DNA of 64,000 nucleotides from Firmicutes bacterium HGW-Firmicutes-2 (lineage in GTDB: Bacteria; Bacillota; Clostridia; Lachnospirales; Vallitaleaceae), in the NCBI GenBank assembly GCA_002841495.1, contig PGZV01000010.1, positions 1-64,000 on the forward strand, read 5' to 3'. The first letter of the stretch is position 1. Every line of letters starts with the position of its first letter. The notes beneath the pieces were generated by a model. The model saw only the letters and a list, made by a program, of their open reading frames with translations, was not told the DNA's origin and ran no database searches. Below are positions 24,962 to 32,297 of the stretch, in pieces. Made by a program: the position numbers and the translations under genes.

Positions 24962-25010
24962 CCCTATACGAGGGCGAAAAGCCTTGTATGGCTTGACTTT
25001 TCACCGCTTT
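24962..25010. other. Inverted repeats upstream of the Rep gene, candidate replication origin
   Basis: CCCT-ATACG-AGGG (24962-24974) is followed by AAGCC-TTGTAT-GGCTT (24979-24994) nested in a longer imperfect palindrome. HUH initiators often nick at cruciforms beside their own gene. Structure only; no nick site consensus is recognisable. Confidence 0.4.
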
Positions 25011-25048
25011 ACGCCTATAATATAAATATAGCTTTTAGTTAAGTTGTT

Positions 25049-25088
25049 AAAAACGATGTTGGTTCTCAGGCCGTTCGCATCGTTTTTT
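25049..25088 (-). terminator. Intrinsic terminator before the Rep gene
   Basis: Arms AAAAACGATG and CATCGTTTTT with T runs on both sides and a 19-nt loop. It ends the upstream early genes, implying that Rep has its own promoter in 24940-25045. Confidence 0.75.
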
Positions 25089-25353
25089 ATTTTGCATTTT
25101 TTTCACCTTCCTCTTGATAATCATTTTCGTTTTCGTTTCTGTAATCGTAGCTATGCATTGCACATTTGTAAGTCATGCTAGTAATTGGTCTCCTAAACGG
25201 TTTGCACATTTCTTTTCTCCTGTATCCGCAATTACCACAACATTCTTTCTCTGCTCTTAGTTTATGCAGCGGTCTAAGGTTTGTTTTTTCTTCCCTTGCC
25301 GCTTCTGCGTTGACATCTGTATTAAATAGCTTTTCAGCTCCTATCCATGCCAT
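25087..25353 (-). CDS. Cys-rich hypothetical protein
   Basis: 88 aa. ECCGNCGYRRKEMCKP and a later C suggest a zinc site. Its opening MAWIGAEKL resembles that of the gene at 26160 (MAWISAEEF). The acidic tail overlaps the upstream gene. Unknown. Confidence 0.6.
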   Translation of the reverse strand: MAWIGAEKLFNTDVNAEAAREEKTNLRPLHKLRAEKECCGNCGYRRKEMCKPFRRPITSMTYKCAMHSYDYRNENENDYQEEGEKNAK

Positions 25354-25661
25354 TCTTTACCCTCCATCAATAGCGATTCTATTCTTAGTGGTAGTTTCTT
25401 AGTCTTTACTGCATATTCTATTTCTCTCTTTGCACCTGGGCTATCTTCCCAGTCAGGAAGGAATGCTAAGATGTTGCATTGATCTATCATTGTAAAACAT
25501 ATGTTCATGTACTCTTCGTACTCGAAGCCTGATGGTAATATTGCTGGGTTCATGACTTTGTGGCCTCTTGCTTTTAGCTTCTCTTCCGCTTCTTTGAATT
25601 TTTCTACGAAATTATCATCACCGGTGATTTTTCCTGATAGATAAACCTTTTTGCTTTTCAT
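25341..25661 (-). CDS. DUF4406, nucleoside 2-deoxyribosyltransferase-like protein
   Basis: 106 aa. VYLSGKITGDDNFVEKF, then QCNILAFLPDWEDSPGAKREIEYA, match the DUF4406 family, which has the nucleoside deoxyribosyltransferase fold. It may act on nucleotide metabolism during infection. Overlaps both neighbours. Confidence 0.85.
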   Translation of the reverse strand: MKSKKVYLSGKITGDDNFVEKFKEAEEKLKARGHKVMNPAILPSGFEYEEYMNICFTMIDQCNILAFLPDWEDSPGAKREIEYAVKTKKLPLRIESLLMEGKEWHG

Positions 25662-25894
25662 TCGTGAGCCCTCATTTTTCTTTTGAATTCTTTTACTGTC
25701 TTAAAGTGCTTTATGTATTCAAAGGTTATTTCTGTGGAGATCATTGTGATTATTGCTACTAGGATTACTAGGCCAGAGTTTTCATAAATGAGTTGTCTTA
25801 GATTTAGTAGCGTATTAACCGGCGTTAAGAGTGACAGTGTTATGATTGTGATTAGCTGCATCAATATGAACATCTTGATATAGAATTCTTTCAT
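25658..25894 (-). CDS. Small membrane protein
   Basis: 78 aa with two hydrophobic segments (MFILMQLITIITLSLLTPV and GLVILVAIITMISTEI) and a basic C-terminus. The stop overlaps the DUF4406 start (ATGA). Unknown. Confidence 0.6.
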   Translation of the reverse strand: MKEFYIKMFILMQLITIITLSLLTPVNTLLNLRQLIYENSGLVILVAIITMISTEITFEYIKHFKTVKEFKRKMRAHE

Positions 25895-25903
25895 GTTAAC
25901 CTC

Positions 25904-26095
25904 CTATACTTCTTCCGCTTCGATTTCTACTTCTTTTTCTTCAAAGTCTATTGATAGTATGTGTATTGGTTGATAGAGCTTTGCTACCCCGCATAACGGA
26001 ATTCTGTGTGTTACTATTTGGATTATCTCGCTTATGGTGATATCTGCTTTGATTGCTTCTTTCAATCCTGATTCGTCTTGAATTATTAAAATCAT
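25904..26095 (-). CDS. Small hypothetical protein
   Basis: 63 aa from the ATG at 26095 (GAGGTGGAAAAG upstream), acidic, ending EEKEVEIEAEEV. The ATG overlaps the stop of the tiny basic ORF upstream. Unknown. Confidence 0.55.
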   Translation of the reverse strand: MILIIQDESGLKEAIKADITISEIIQIVTHRIPLCGVAKLYQPIHILSIDFEEKEVEIEAEEV

Positions 26096-26163
26096 CTTTT
26101 CCACCTCTTTACTCGTTTTCTTCGTTTGATTTTCTCTGTTATGGTAGATATTAGCTTTTTCAC
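26092..26163 (-). CDS. 23-aa highly basic peptide ORF
   Basis: GTG at 26163 follows GAGGTGGAAAG and overlaps the stop of the upstream gene (GTGA); its own TGA overlaps the next ATG (ATGA). Twelve of 23 residues are Lys or Arg, ending RRKRVKRWKR. The coupling at both ends argues for translation. No family known. Confidence 0.45.
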   Translation of the reverse strand: MKKLISTITEKIKRRKRVKRWKR

Positions 26164-26504
26164 CTTTCCACCTCTTTCAACTTGGTTCCGGAATAATGGT
26201 CACCATTTCTTTCAAATCTATACCCTTCTTTTTGAGCTATTTTTCTGATTCGGTAAATGTAAGTGCTAAAGTCCGTTTTTGTGCAAATATCCTCGTCTAC
26301 TTCTAAGGTTTTGAGGATTTCTGATTTGCTTAAAGTTTCTCTCTTTTTTACTAAGGCTATTACAGCCTCATAATTTGTCTTTGTACTTCTTGTCCTTTTT
26401 GGGGCTGATTTTTTCTTATTCTTTTTCATCCCTAATGTCAGCTCTTCGTTTATCTGTTTTTCAGTGTGCTTTCTTACAAACTCTTCTGCTGATATCCACG
26501 CCAT
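26160..26504 (-). CDS. Hypothetical protein with a winged-helix-like C-terminus
   Basis: 114 aa. A basic linker (KKNKKKSAPKRTRSTKTN) is followed by a region (VKKRETLSKSEILKTLEVDEDICTK) plausible as a DNA-binding helix-turn-helix. The N-terminus MAWISAEEF is shared in part with the gene at 25087. Likely DNA-binding; target unknown. Confidence 0.55.
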   Translation of the reverse strand: MAWISAEEFVRKHTEKQINEELTLGMKKNKKKSAPKRTRSTKTNYEAVIALVKKRETLSKSEILKTLEVDEDICTKTDFSTYIYRIRKIAQKEGYRFERNGDHYSGTKLKEVER

Positions 26505-26519
26505 GATTAACCTCTTTCT

Positions 26520-27887
26520 TTATTCTCTTGCTTCTTTTATCTTTGCATAGATTTCATGGGTGCCATCTTCCATCTGAGTTTCTTCGAGTGATTTCTTATA
26601 TCCTAATCTTTCTAGGAAGTTGTATACTTCTATGAGCTTTTCATTAACCATGTAGTTGCCATTCCATTGCATATGGCTGCTATCATTGTGGTATTCATAT
26701 GCCATTAGCAGCAATCCTTTTTCATGTTGGTCTTTTAGAACTTCTTTGACTTTATCCATTGTCCACTCATCATCATCTAAGTTTTGGTGTCCCATTTGTT
26801 CTGCTATATCCCACGGGTCGCTGTTTCCGTACCAGTCCATTTCTAGAAATACCATTTCAATGATTTCTTTCAAGTGCTTTTTGGCTTTTGTATTGCTTAT
26901 ATTTAATACAAAATCTTTTCGGAGTTTGCGGTGTCTGTTGGAAATTTCTTTTGCTTCTTCAATTAATAGATTTTGTTTGTCTCTTTTGGCTTGTTCTACT
27001 TTGTAGTTGTCTACTTCTACTTCTTCTTCTTCAATTACCGGCATGTATATTTCAAAGTTCCATGCTGCTTTTGAGAAGAGTAAACCATGGTCTATTCTTC
27101 CTTTTTCTAGCTCTTCTTGTATTCTTTCTTCTGAAGTTACCCATGTTGCGTATCCGTAACCCTGTTCTTTGGCATCTTCCCTACTTTCCACTTGGGTACC
27201 ATACTGACTTAATACTTCTACTATCCTGGCATCTTTGGCCATTGACTCTTCTTTTTGTATTGCTCTTAGGAGTTCATTGTTAAAGTTATTTGTTCCGATT
27301 GTCTTTAGTACTTTGTTCTTTAGCTCAGGATCCTTTACTTTATCTAGTTCCACGTAGTCCGTTATGCTGCCGCCTCTTTCAACTGATTCTGTTAGAGCTT
27401 CTTTGTCTAGCTCTAGAAGCTTGGCGCGTCTTCTTACTGTTGATTCTGATAGTCCGGTCATGGTGGATATTGAACTGAAGGTTTCTCCAAGGTCCATCAT
27501 CATCTGAAAGCCTTCTGCTTGTTCGATTAGAGTTAGGTCTGCTCTTTGCATGTTTTCCATGAGCATGATGGCCACTTGGGTTTTCTTGTCCATGGTTGTG
27601 ATCATACATGGTAATTCTTTTAGTCCTGCGTTTTTAGCAGCTGCTAGTCTACGGTTACCGATTACTACGAGATATCCCATTCTTTCTTGTTGTTCGGGCT
27701 CGTCCGCTCCAACTCCTGTTATTTGAGAGTACCAAGGCACGACTGTTAGGTTTTGCATGACGCCATTTTCTTTGATTGATTCTTCTAGCTCTTTGAGTTC
27801 CGGTTGATTGATGTAGCTTTGCTTTCTTGGGTTTAATGGGTGACTGTTTAGTTTTTCAATTGGTATCATTTGTATTTGATTTTCCAT
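26520..27887 (-). CDS. ParB/Srx-domain protein
   Basis: 455 aa. The N-terminal ParB-like domain has IPIEKLNSHPLNPRK, VIGNRRLAAAKNAG and MENMQRADLTLIEQA; the HTH is around TFSSISTMTGLSESTVRRRAKL. The C-terminal 250 residues are unassigned. ParB-like CTPase-fold proteins in phages serve replication, partition or gene control. No ParA is nearby, so partition is unlikely. Confidence 0.85.
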   Translation of the reverse strand: MENQIQMIPIEKLNSHPLNPRKQSYINQPELKELEESIKENGVMQNLTVVPWYSQITGVGADEPEQQERMGYLVVIGNRRLAAAKNAGLKELPCMITTMDKKTQVAIMLMENMQRADLTLIEQAEGFQMMMDLGETFSSISTMTGLSESTVRRRAKLLELDKEALTESVERGGSITDYVELDKVKDPELKNKVLKTIGTNNFNNELLRAIQKEESMAKDARIVEVLSQYGTQVESREDAKEQGYGYATWVTSEERIQEELEKGRIDHGLLFSKAAWNFEIYMPVIEEEEVEVDNYKVEQAKRDKQNLLIEEAKEISNRHRKLRKDFVLNISNTKAKKHLKEIIEMVFLEMDWYGNSDPWDIAEQMGHQNLDDDEWTMDKVKEVLKDQHEKGLLLMAYEYHNDSSHMQWNGNYMVNEKLIEVYNFLERLGYKKSLEETQMEDGTHEIYAKIKEARE

Positions 27888-28104
27888 TAGTGTTTCCCTC
27901 TTTCTTGATTTTTATTTGAATATCTCTCAGGTCTTGTTCTTCATTTTTTATTATTCTGTTACACCAAGTAATTTTATTCTTGTCTCCTGCTGCTTTAGCT
28001 ATTGATAGTAGCTCTTTAGCAGCTACGATGCCGGCAATTAATGCCTCTTCTATTTTTTTAGCATTAGCAATTAATGCTTCTTCCAATGTTTCATCCTGTG
28101 TCAT
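27856..28104 (-). CDS. Small helical hypothetical protein
   Basis: 82 aa, Ala- and Lys-rich helices (LEEALIANAKKIEEALIAGI) with an Asn/Thr/Lys tail, overlapping the ParB-like gene by 32 bp. AAGGAG lies upstream of the ATG. Unknown. Confidence 0.55.
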   Translation of the reverse strand: MTQDETLEEALIANAKKIEEALIAGIVAAKELLSIAKAAGDKNKITWCNRIIKNEEQDLRDIQIKIKKEGNTNGKSNTNDTN

Positions 28105-28120
28105 TGTTTTGACTCCTTAT

Positions 28121-28399
28121 TCATTTGCTTTTTTGAATTTCTATCGCGTCTTTACCTCTAATAATTTTTCCATCAACAAACTGTATGTATGCTTCCTTTT
28201 CGTTTCCATGTCCACAACATGCATTTATTACTCCACTCATTTTCCCTAAACAACTATCATGGCCTTCTTTTGTTGACTTTTTACCACAGTTTTTGCATGG
28301 TCTGTCACTATTCTCTAATATAGGTTTTTTTGTATCGCTAAATACCCATTTATCGTTCAAGTATTCTATATCATGGCCTTGGTGTTTGGATTTACTCAT
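28121..28399 (-). CDS. Small zinc-binding hypothetical protein
   Basis: 92 aa. CKNCGKKSTKEGHDSCLGK, then NACCGHGNEKEAYIQF, gives several Cys/His ligands. This C-C-H pattern with a short beta C-terminus recurs in small phage proteins. Unknown function. Overlaps the gene upstream by 8 bp. Confidence 0.6.
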   Translation of the reverse strand: MSKSKHQGHDIEYLNDKWVFSDTKKPILENSDRPCKNCGKKSTKEGHDSCLGKMSGVINACCGHGNEKEAYIQFVDGKIIRGKDAIEIQKSK

Positions 28400-28937
28400 C
28401 TTCCATCTCCATTGTTTGGTTATCCAGTGTCATTTGACATTGATTGGCTAACTGCTGCAGGTTCTCTACCATTGTTTTTGATAGGATTCTATGAGGTAGT
28501 ACGATGGCTCTTATCATCATTCCGTCTTTAACTACAAAGTATGTGTGTCCCGCTTCTGTGGATCTTTCCCATAGGCTCATCTGTTCTATGTCACTTACTG
28601 GTTTTAAGGATCTTGATTGTATGAACTGAACGCCTTGCGATGTTTGTAAGGGGATAGATTCTTCAATCTGAAACCACTTCTTTTCGATTTGTCTTTCGTG
28701 ATCTGCGATGTCTTCGATGCAATATGATTTAGGCATCTCTTCTACTCTGATGGTGTATTTCTTTTTCTTGTCTTCAGGTATGTTCAATACCGTGAATATG
28801 GTTTCTTCTGTTAGCTTTGGCATCTTTATCAGTGGATAGATGGCGTATCCGTCTGATATCCATTGTTCATATTCGGTTTCAAGTAGAACTATGATTTTAC
28901 TGTGCTTACATAGTTGCTCTATGGCTTTTAATATCAT
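28392..28937 (-). CDS. Hypothetical early phage protein
   Basis: 181 aa with AGGAGG upstream. Mixed alpha/beta composition, with no motif I can name. Its place between antirepressor and ParB-like genes suggests an early regulatory or replication accessory. Confidence 0.55.
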   Translation of the reverse strand: MILKAIEQLCKHSKIIVLLETEYEQWISDGYAIYPLIKMPKLTEETIFTVLNIPEDKKKKYTIRVEEMPKSYCIEDIADHERQIEKKWFQIEESIPLQTSQGVQFIQSRSLKPVSDIEQMSLWERSTEAGHTYFVVKDGMMIRAIVLPHRILSKTMVENLQQLANQCQMTLDNQTMEMEDE

Positions 28938-28956
28938 TTGTTTCCTCCTGTTTTTC

Positions 28957-29133
28957 TTATATGCACTCTTGGCACACTAGTTTTGTTGAAGTAAGGTCAC
29001 CATCTTTTAATATTTCCTCTAGGTCAACCTTGATTTCACGCTCACACTTGTTGCATTTGGTAAATACATTTTCAGTCGTGATAGGTACTGCCAGTGTTGC
29101 TTCTTCATACATTCCATATTTTATGTAAAACAT
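28957..29133 (-). CDS. 58-aa zinc-ribbon protein
   Basis: Four cysteines in two CxxC pairs (KCNKC and VCQEC) separated by about 30 residues form a probable zinc ribbon. It starts with ATG at 29133 and ends 20 bp before the next gene. Unknown. Confidence 0.65.
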   Translation of the reverse strand: MFYIKYGMYEEATLAVPITTENVFTKCNKCEREIKVDLEEILKDGDLTSTKLVCQECI

Positions 29134-29144
29134 TTAATTACCCC

Positions 29145-29912
29145 CTAAGCTACTCCGTACTTGATTGCCAGTTCCTTTGCTATGATCACATATCCTTCAA
29201 TGAGTTTTTTGTCTTCACTTATAATATCCATCTTATTGAGTTTTTCTCTTTTAGATTTACATATGCCTTCTTCTGCAAGTCTTCTTTTCTTGTTTATTAA
29301 CCTTTGGTTCAAATTGACGCCGAATCGATGCTCTAGTAGTCTGTAGGTTTCGTTTGTTAAGGTTTTGATATATTCGTTACCTCCAAGTTTGTTAGCCGCC
29401 TTTACTATTAAGGCGTGTCCTTCTTTTCTCCATGATGTTGAGTCTAGTGAGATTACGTCTCTCATATCTTGTACTTCTTGCTTTATTTCCTTTGTGGCCA
29501 GTTCTTGAGCTGCTAGTTGATTTAGTAGTCCGGTTAGTAATTGAAGTTCCGGGCTAAGGTTTCTTGAATCAAGAAGGTTTTGTTTGAACTTTTTCTCAAT
29601 TTCAATGAAATACCTACGGTATTCTCTGCCTTTGTCATTTCTTTCTAGCATGGCCATTTCTTTAGCCGTGTCCAGTTTGAGGATGTACTCGATTAATGTA
29701 GCGTTATTCGCTTCCATTTTTTTATGGAGACGGATATAGTGTTGGTTTTCCTCGGCGTCTGTATCTTCGATTCTCTTTTTTATCCATGTTGAAAAGTCTT
29801 GTTTGCTTTCTAGTCCCTGGTGCAGTTCTCTTGCGTTTACTACTTTTTCCCCTTTATCTGTTTCATATATGATGATCAGTCCTGTTGTCTCTATGATTTT
29901 CAGGTTGTCCAT
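29145..29912 (-). CDS. AntA/AntB-type phage antirepressor
   Basis: 255 aa. The N-terminal AntA domain (KVVNARELHQGLESKQDFSTWIKKRI) is followed by EMAMLERNDKGREYRRYFIEIEKK, a coiled segment, and a C-terminal ORF6C-like domain (DVISLDSTSWRKEGHALIVKAA). Antirepressors lift repression during induction. AAGGGAAAG precedes the ATG. Confidence 0.88.
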   Translation of the reverse strand: MDNLKIIETTGLIIIYETDKGEKVVNARELHQGLESKQDFSTWIKKRIEDTDAEENQHYIRLHKKMEANNATLIEYILKLDTAKEMAMLERNDKGREYRRYFIEIEKKFKQNLLDSRNLSPELQLLTGLLNQLAAQELATKEIKQEVQDMRDVISLDSTSWRKEGHALIVKAANKLGGNEYIKTLTNETYRLLEHRFGVNLNQRLINKKRRLAEEGICKSKREKLNKMDIISEDKKLIEGYVIIAKELAIKYGVA

Positions 29913-29943
29913 ACTTTCCCTTCTTTCTTCGTTTGATTAATCT

Positions 29944-29972
29944 TTAACTTTCTGATATTCTAATTGTAAATA
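29944..29972 (+). promoter_or_regulatory. Putative promoter of the rightward gene at 29994
   Basis: TTAACT and TAAATA are separated by 17 bp. The downstream string TTTTGAAAGGTG is identical to that after the TAGAAT box at 31023, which supports a shared promoter-leader module. Confidence 0.5.
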
Positions 29973-29993
29973 TATTTTGAAAGGTGTGATTTT

Positions 29994-30293
29994 TTGGAAC
30001 TTAGTACTGAAGATGTTGTCACTCTCGTTACTTGTCTTGAATTTTTGAAAAGCGATTATATTAATACACTTAGTTTTAGTGAGCAAATGAGAAACCTTGG
30101 TGATGCGAACTCTGCTATTGAAAAGTTGAAGTCTCCTTATTCACAAATTCATAAGAATGAGTCTAGAGTAATTCAAGCTTCTTTATTGCACATGCAGCTT
30201 TTTTTATCTGAATCTGGTGTTCCAGCTCTTCCCGGTGACCCATTAAACATTTATGACTTGGAGCGCTTATATCCAATCTTCGAGGTTGTATAA
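29994..30293 (+). CDS. Rightward small phage gene, unknown
   Basis: 99 aa with a TTG start after AAAGGTG. Helical, ending GVPALPGDPLNIYDLERLYPIF. It runs against the early operon and has its own promoter, so it may be expressed in the lysogen. Its 3' end overlaps the oppositely oriented gene at 30163 by 131 bp. No family recognised. Confidence 0.6.
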   Translation: MELSTEDVVTLVTCLEFLKSDYINTLSFSEQMRNLGDANSAIEKLKSPYSQIHKNESRVIQASLLHMQLFLSESGVPALPGDPLNIYDLERLYPIFEVV

Positions 30294-30396
30294 CTCTGAT
30301 AAATATTGTTTCTTTTTCATTCGATAAGTCTAATTTCGTTAACTCTTCTATTTTTTTCATACGTATTGAGTTTTCCTTGCTTATTCGCTTTTTCAT
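30163..30396 (-). CDS. Small basic hypothetical protein overlapping an opposite gene
   Basis: 77 aa. AGAAGGTTAAAGG precedes the ATG, and the start overlaps the upstream stop (ATGA). The N-terminal 38 residues are Lys/Glu-rich helix; the C-terminal half is antisense to the rightward gene and may be non-conserved. Unknown. Confidence 0.45.
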   Translation of the reverse strand: MKKRISKENSIRMKKIEELTKLDLSNEKETIFIRVIQPRRLDISAPSHKCLMGHREELEHQIQIKKAACAIKKLELL

Positions 30397-30512
30397 CCTT
30401 TAACCTTCTTTCTTTTGAAACACATAGGACAAACATAATTTTTAAGATGTTTGTTCTTTTTTTGTGTGCTTATGTTCCAGTGGTTTTGGCACTTAGTACA
30501 TTTGGCTGTCAC
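30393..30512 (-). CDS. 39-aa zinc-ribbon protein
   Basis: The GTG start at 30512 follows GGAAGGAGAAAAAAG. CTKCQNHW and VCPMCFKRKK give a minimal four-Cys zinc ribbon with a basic tail. Unknown role. Confidence 0.65.
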   Translation of the reverse strand: MTAKCTKCQNHWNISTQKKNKHLKNYVCPMCFKRKKVKG

Positions 30513-30567
30513 CTTTTTTCTCCTTCCTATCCCATTTCAAATTGAATGACCTCATATTCTAAATTTT

Positions 30568-30975
30568 TTAGGTTGACGACTTGAAGTTTTTATCTTCTGC
30601 CATGATGATTACACTTGCTGCGCTAATGATTGTTTCAGTATTTCTTCTTATTTGTTCAATATCACCGATATTCTTATTCCGTTCCGCTAGTTGTGATGCT
30701 TGTTCTTCAAGTATTTGTATTATATTCTTTTCCATTTTTTCTTCTCCTATTTCTTCAACTTTTATGGTTGTCATTGGTGGCCGTTTCCTTTCTTTAATAA
30801 TATATTCGTTAAAGCCTTCATCATCTATGGGTTCTAATCCTATTTCCTTTCTAATATCATTGATGTTTGCTCTTCCTGTACTGATTCTGTCATATGCATC
30901 TTTTACATTTTTTGCAAACGTTCTGTCCCATGCATCTTTCATATTTTTTGCAAACGCTGTGTAATCATGCTTCAT
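30568..30975 (-). CDS. Hypothetical protein with internal 11-residue duplication and portal-like motif
   Basis: About 135 aa from the ATG at 30975. FAKNMKDAWDR and FAKNVKDAYDR are tandem copies, mirrored by a 33-nt DNA repeat. ISTGRANINDIRKEIGLEPIDD closely resembles the C-terminal motif of phage portal proteins (NEVRAxENLxPI type). It may derive from a portal fragment. The C-terminal part is helical. Unknown function. Confidence 0.5.
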   Translation of the reverse strand: MKHDYTAFAKNMKDAWDRTFAKNVKDAYDRISTGRANINDIRKEIGLEPIDDEGFNEYIIKERKRPPMTTIKVEEIGEEKMEKNIIQILEEQASQLAERNKNIGDIEQIRRNTETIISAASVIIMAEDKNFKSST

Positions 30976-30999
30976 TCTTCTTTTCTCTCTTCCTTTCTG

Positions 31000-31028
31000 T
31001 TGTTCGTCTTCACCCCTTGTGCTAGAAT
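31000..31028 (+). promoter_or_regulatory. Promoter of the rightward gene at 31052
   Basis: TTGTTC (31000-31005), a 17-bp spacer and TAGAAT (31023-31028) form a good sigma-A promoter, followed by AAAGGTG and the ATG. Confidence 0.65.
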
Positions 31029-31051
31029 TGTTTTGAAAGGTGTTGAATAGC

Positions 31052-31222
31052 ATGGATGAACCTATTAAGCAAAATCCTATAGATATAGCTCATGATCTTG
31101 CTTTACTCTGTGTCAAGCGGCAACTTGACGATGAGAGCATTAAGAGTGATTCATTGAGTGTCTTTGAGGCTTATAAGATTGCTTACGACGATCTATATGG
31201 ATATCTAACTCGTGGCACTTAA
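31052..31222 (+). CDS. Rightward small phage gene, unknown
   Basis: 56 aa, beginning MDEPIKQNPIDIAHDLALLC. The start at 31052 is chosen from AAAGGTG upstream. Like the gene at 29994, it opposes the early operon with its own promoter. The two promoters share an identical leader, suggesting co-control and expression in the lysogen. Confidence 0.6.
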   Translation: MDEPIKQNPIDIAHDLALLCVKRQLDDESIKSDSLSVFEAYKIAYDDLYGYLTRGT

Positions 31223-31446
31223 CTTTCTTTGGTTTGGCTCTTGATATGTTGAAACTCAACGTTTCTCATGTGCCTAAGTACTGCATATCTTGTTTGCTCT
31301 TCTATGTAGTTGGGTAAGTCTTTAACCTCTTCTAGTGTGAAGCCTTTGTTTTCACATTGATCTAATACTTCTAATGCAAAGGCTTCTAGTTTTTTTCTAC
31401 TCATTTCATATTCCTCTTTTCTTTTTTCAATTTCTTTTATATCCAT
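31219..31446 (-). CDS. Small helical hypothetical protein
   Basis: 75 aa, Lys/Glu-rich helices (KEIEKRKEEYEMSRKKLEAF). Converges with the rightward gene, overlapping it by 4 bp. Unknown. Confidence 0.55.
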   Translation of the reverse strand: MDIKEIEKRKEEYEMSRKKLEAFALEVLDQCENKGFTLEEVKDLPNYIEEQTRYAVLRHMRNVEFQHIKSQTKES

Positions 31447-31456
31447 GATTATCTCC

Positions 31457-31774
31457 TTACTGTTTGAGTTCTTTTTTTCTTAATTCTTCCACTACATACT
31501 TCATCGCTTCGAACAATGCGTCGCACAGTTCTATTCCCGTATAGAAATATCCATCTAGCTCAATGATCCATCTTTCATCATGTTTCATTTCTCGGATTCT
31601 ATATTTTTCTTCTTGCATTTCAATAAACTCAATCATGCTTCCAATGTTAAAGTCAGCCTTACATCTTTGTACTCTATACATTTGAGTGTGGTCAAACGGG
31701 CGATCATCTGATCCTGGTATTCGTTTTTCACCTGTTATTTCTAATAATTGTTCTACGGTAATGTGTTTTTTCAT
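31457..31774 (-). CDS. Hypothetical early protein
   Basis: About 105 aa from the ATG at 31774, chosen over 31807 because AAGGAG lies upstream. It starts MKKHITVEQLLEITGEKRIP and has a helical C-terminus. Unknown. Confidence 0.55.
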   Translation of the reverse strand: MKKHITVEQLLEITGEKRIPGSDDRPFDHTQMYRVQRCKADFNIGSMIEFIEMQEEKYRIREMKHDERWIIELDGYFYTGIELCDALFEAMKYVVEELRKKELKQ

Positions 31775-31793
31775 AATTATGATTTTCTCCTTC

Positions 31794-32000
31794 CTATCTC
31801 TGTGCAAATTGAATGACCTCAGCTTCTTTTCTCTTGTGCTCAGGGTGATCTTTGAACCATTGGTCTAGCCTTCCGTCGTTTTGCATCTGTATGAGTTCAT
31901 TAGCGTAATACTTGGCCAGCTCTTTCATTACTTCTGATTGTGTTTTTGCCGGTGTACCATCAGATAGGTAGTCACCGGCATATGTTACAATTACTTTCAT
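31794..32000 (-). CDS. Hypothetical early protein
   Basis: 68 aa, beginning MKVIVTYAGDYLSDGTPAKT, with WFKDHPEHKRKEAEVI near the end. AGAGGTGCAAC precedes the start. Unknown. Confidence 0.55.
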   Translation of the reverse strand: MKVIVTYAGDYLSDGTPAKTQSEVMKELAKYYANELIQMQNDGRLDQWFKDHPEHKRKEAEVIQFAQR

Positions 32001-32015
32001 GTTGCACCTCTTTTC

Positions 32016-32144
32016 TTATGATGCTTTGTTGTCATTTTTATTTTTAGCCGCTTCCCATTTGAGTATTAGTAGTAGCTTTTCTTTTGTCTTCTCATCTGAT
32101 TGCTCTAGTAAATCGATGATTTCCTTTTCAACTGTTTTTGCCAT
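32016..32144 (-). CDS. 42-aa first gene of the early operon
   Basis: GAGGTGAGACAG precedes the ATG at 32144. A short charged helix (VEKEIIDLLEQSDEKTKEKLLLILKW). It is the first gene after the early promoter, the position of small Cro-like or regulatory proteins, but it shows no HTH. Unknown. Confidence 0.6.
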   Translation of the reverse strand: MAKTVEKEIIDLLEQSDEKTKEKLLLILKWEAAKNKNDNKAS

Positions 32145-32198
32145 CTGTCTCACCTCTTTTCTGTTAGTTTCTTGCTTGTCTGATTGCTTTGTAATTAG

Positions 32199-32227
32199 AT
32201 AATATCACTATGTAATCATTAAGTCAA
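32199..32227 (-). promoter_or_regulatory. Early leftward promoter
   Basis: On the minus strand, TTGACT, a 17-bp spacer and TATTAT form a strong sigma-A promoter for the early operon. Its spacer contains TGATTACA-like sequence and is flanked by TGATTGC(T/A)TTG repeats (32181-32192, 32244-32254), probable repressor operators. Confidence 0.75.
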
Positions 32228-32246
32228 TAGATTTTTGCTGTTTTGA

Positions 32247-32275
32247 TTGCATTGTGATTGCATTTGTGCTATATT
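32247..32275 (+). promoter_or_regulatory. Repressor-integrase promoter with operator repeats
   Basis: TTGCAT, a 17-bp spacer and TATATT. The spacer overlaps the direct repeat TGATTGCATT (two copies in 32244-32264), so the repressor could control its own synthesis. Confidence 0.65.
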
Positions 32276-32297
32276 TTATTTATGGAGGTGAAACAAC

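Noticed and set aside
26520-27887. Plasmid-type partition system
   Set aside because: Only a ParB-like protein is present; no ParA or parS-like repeats were seen nearby.
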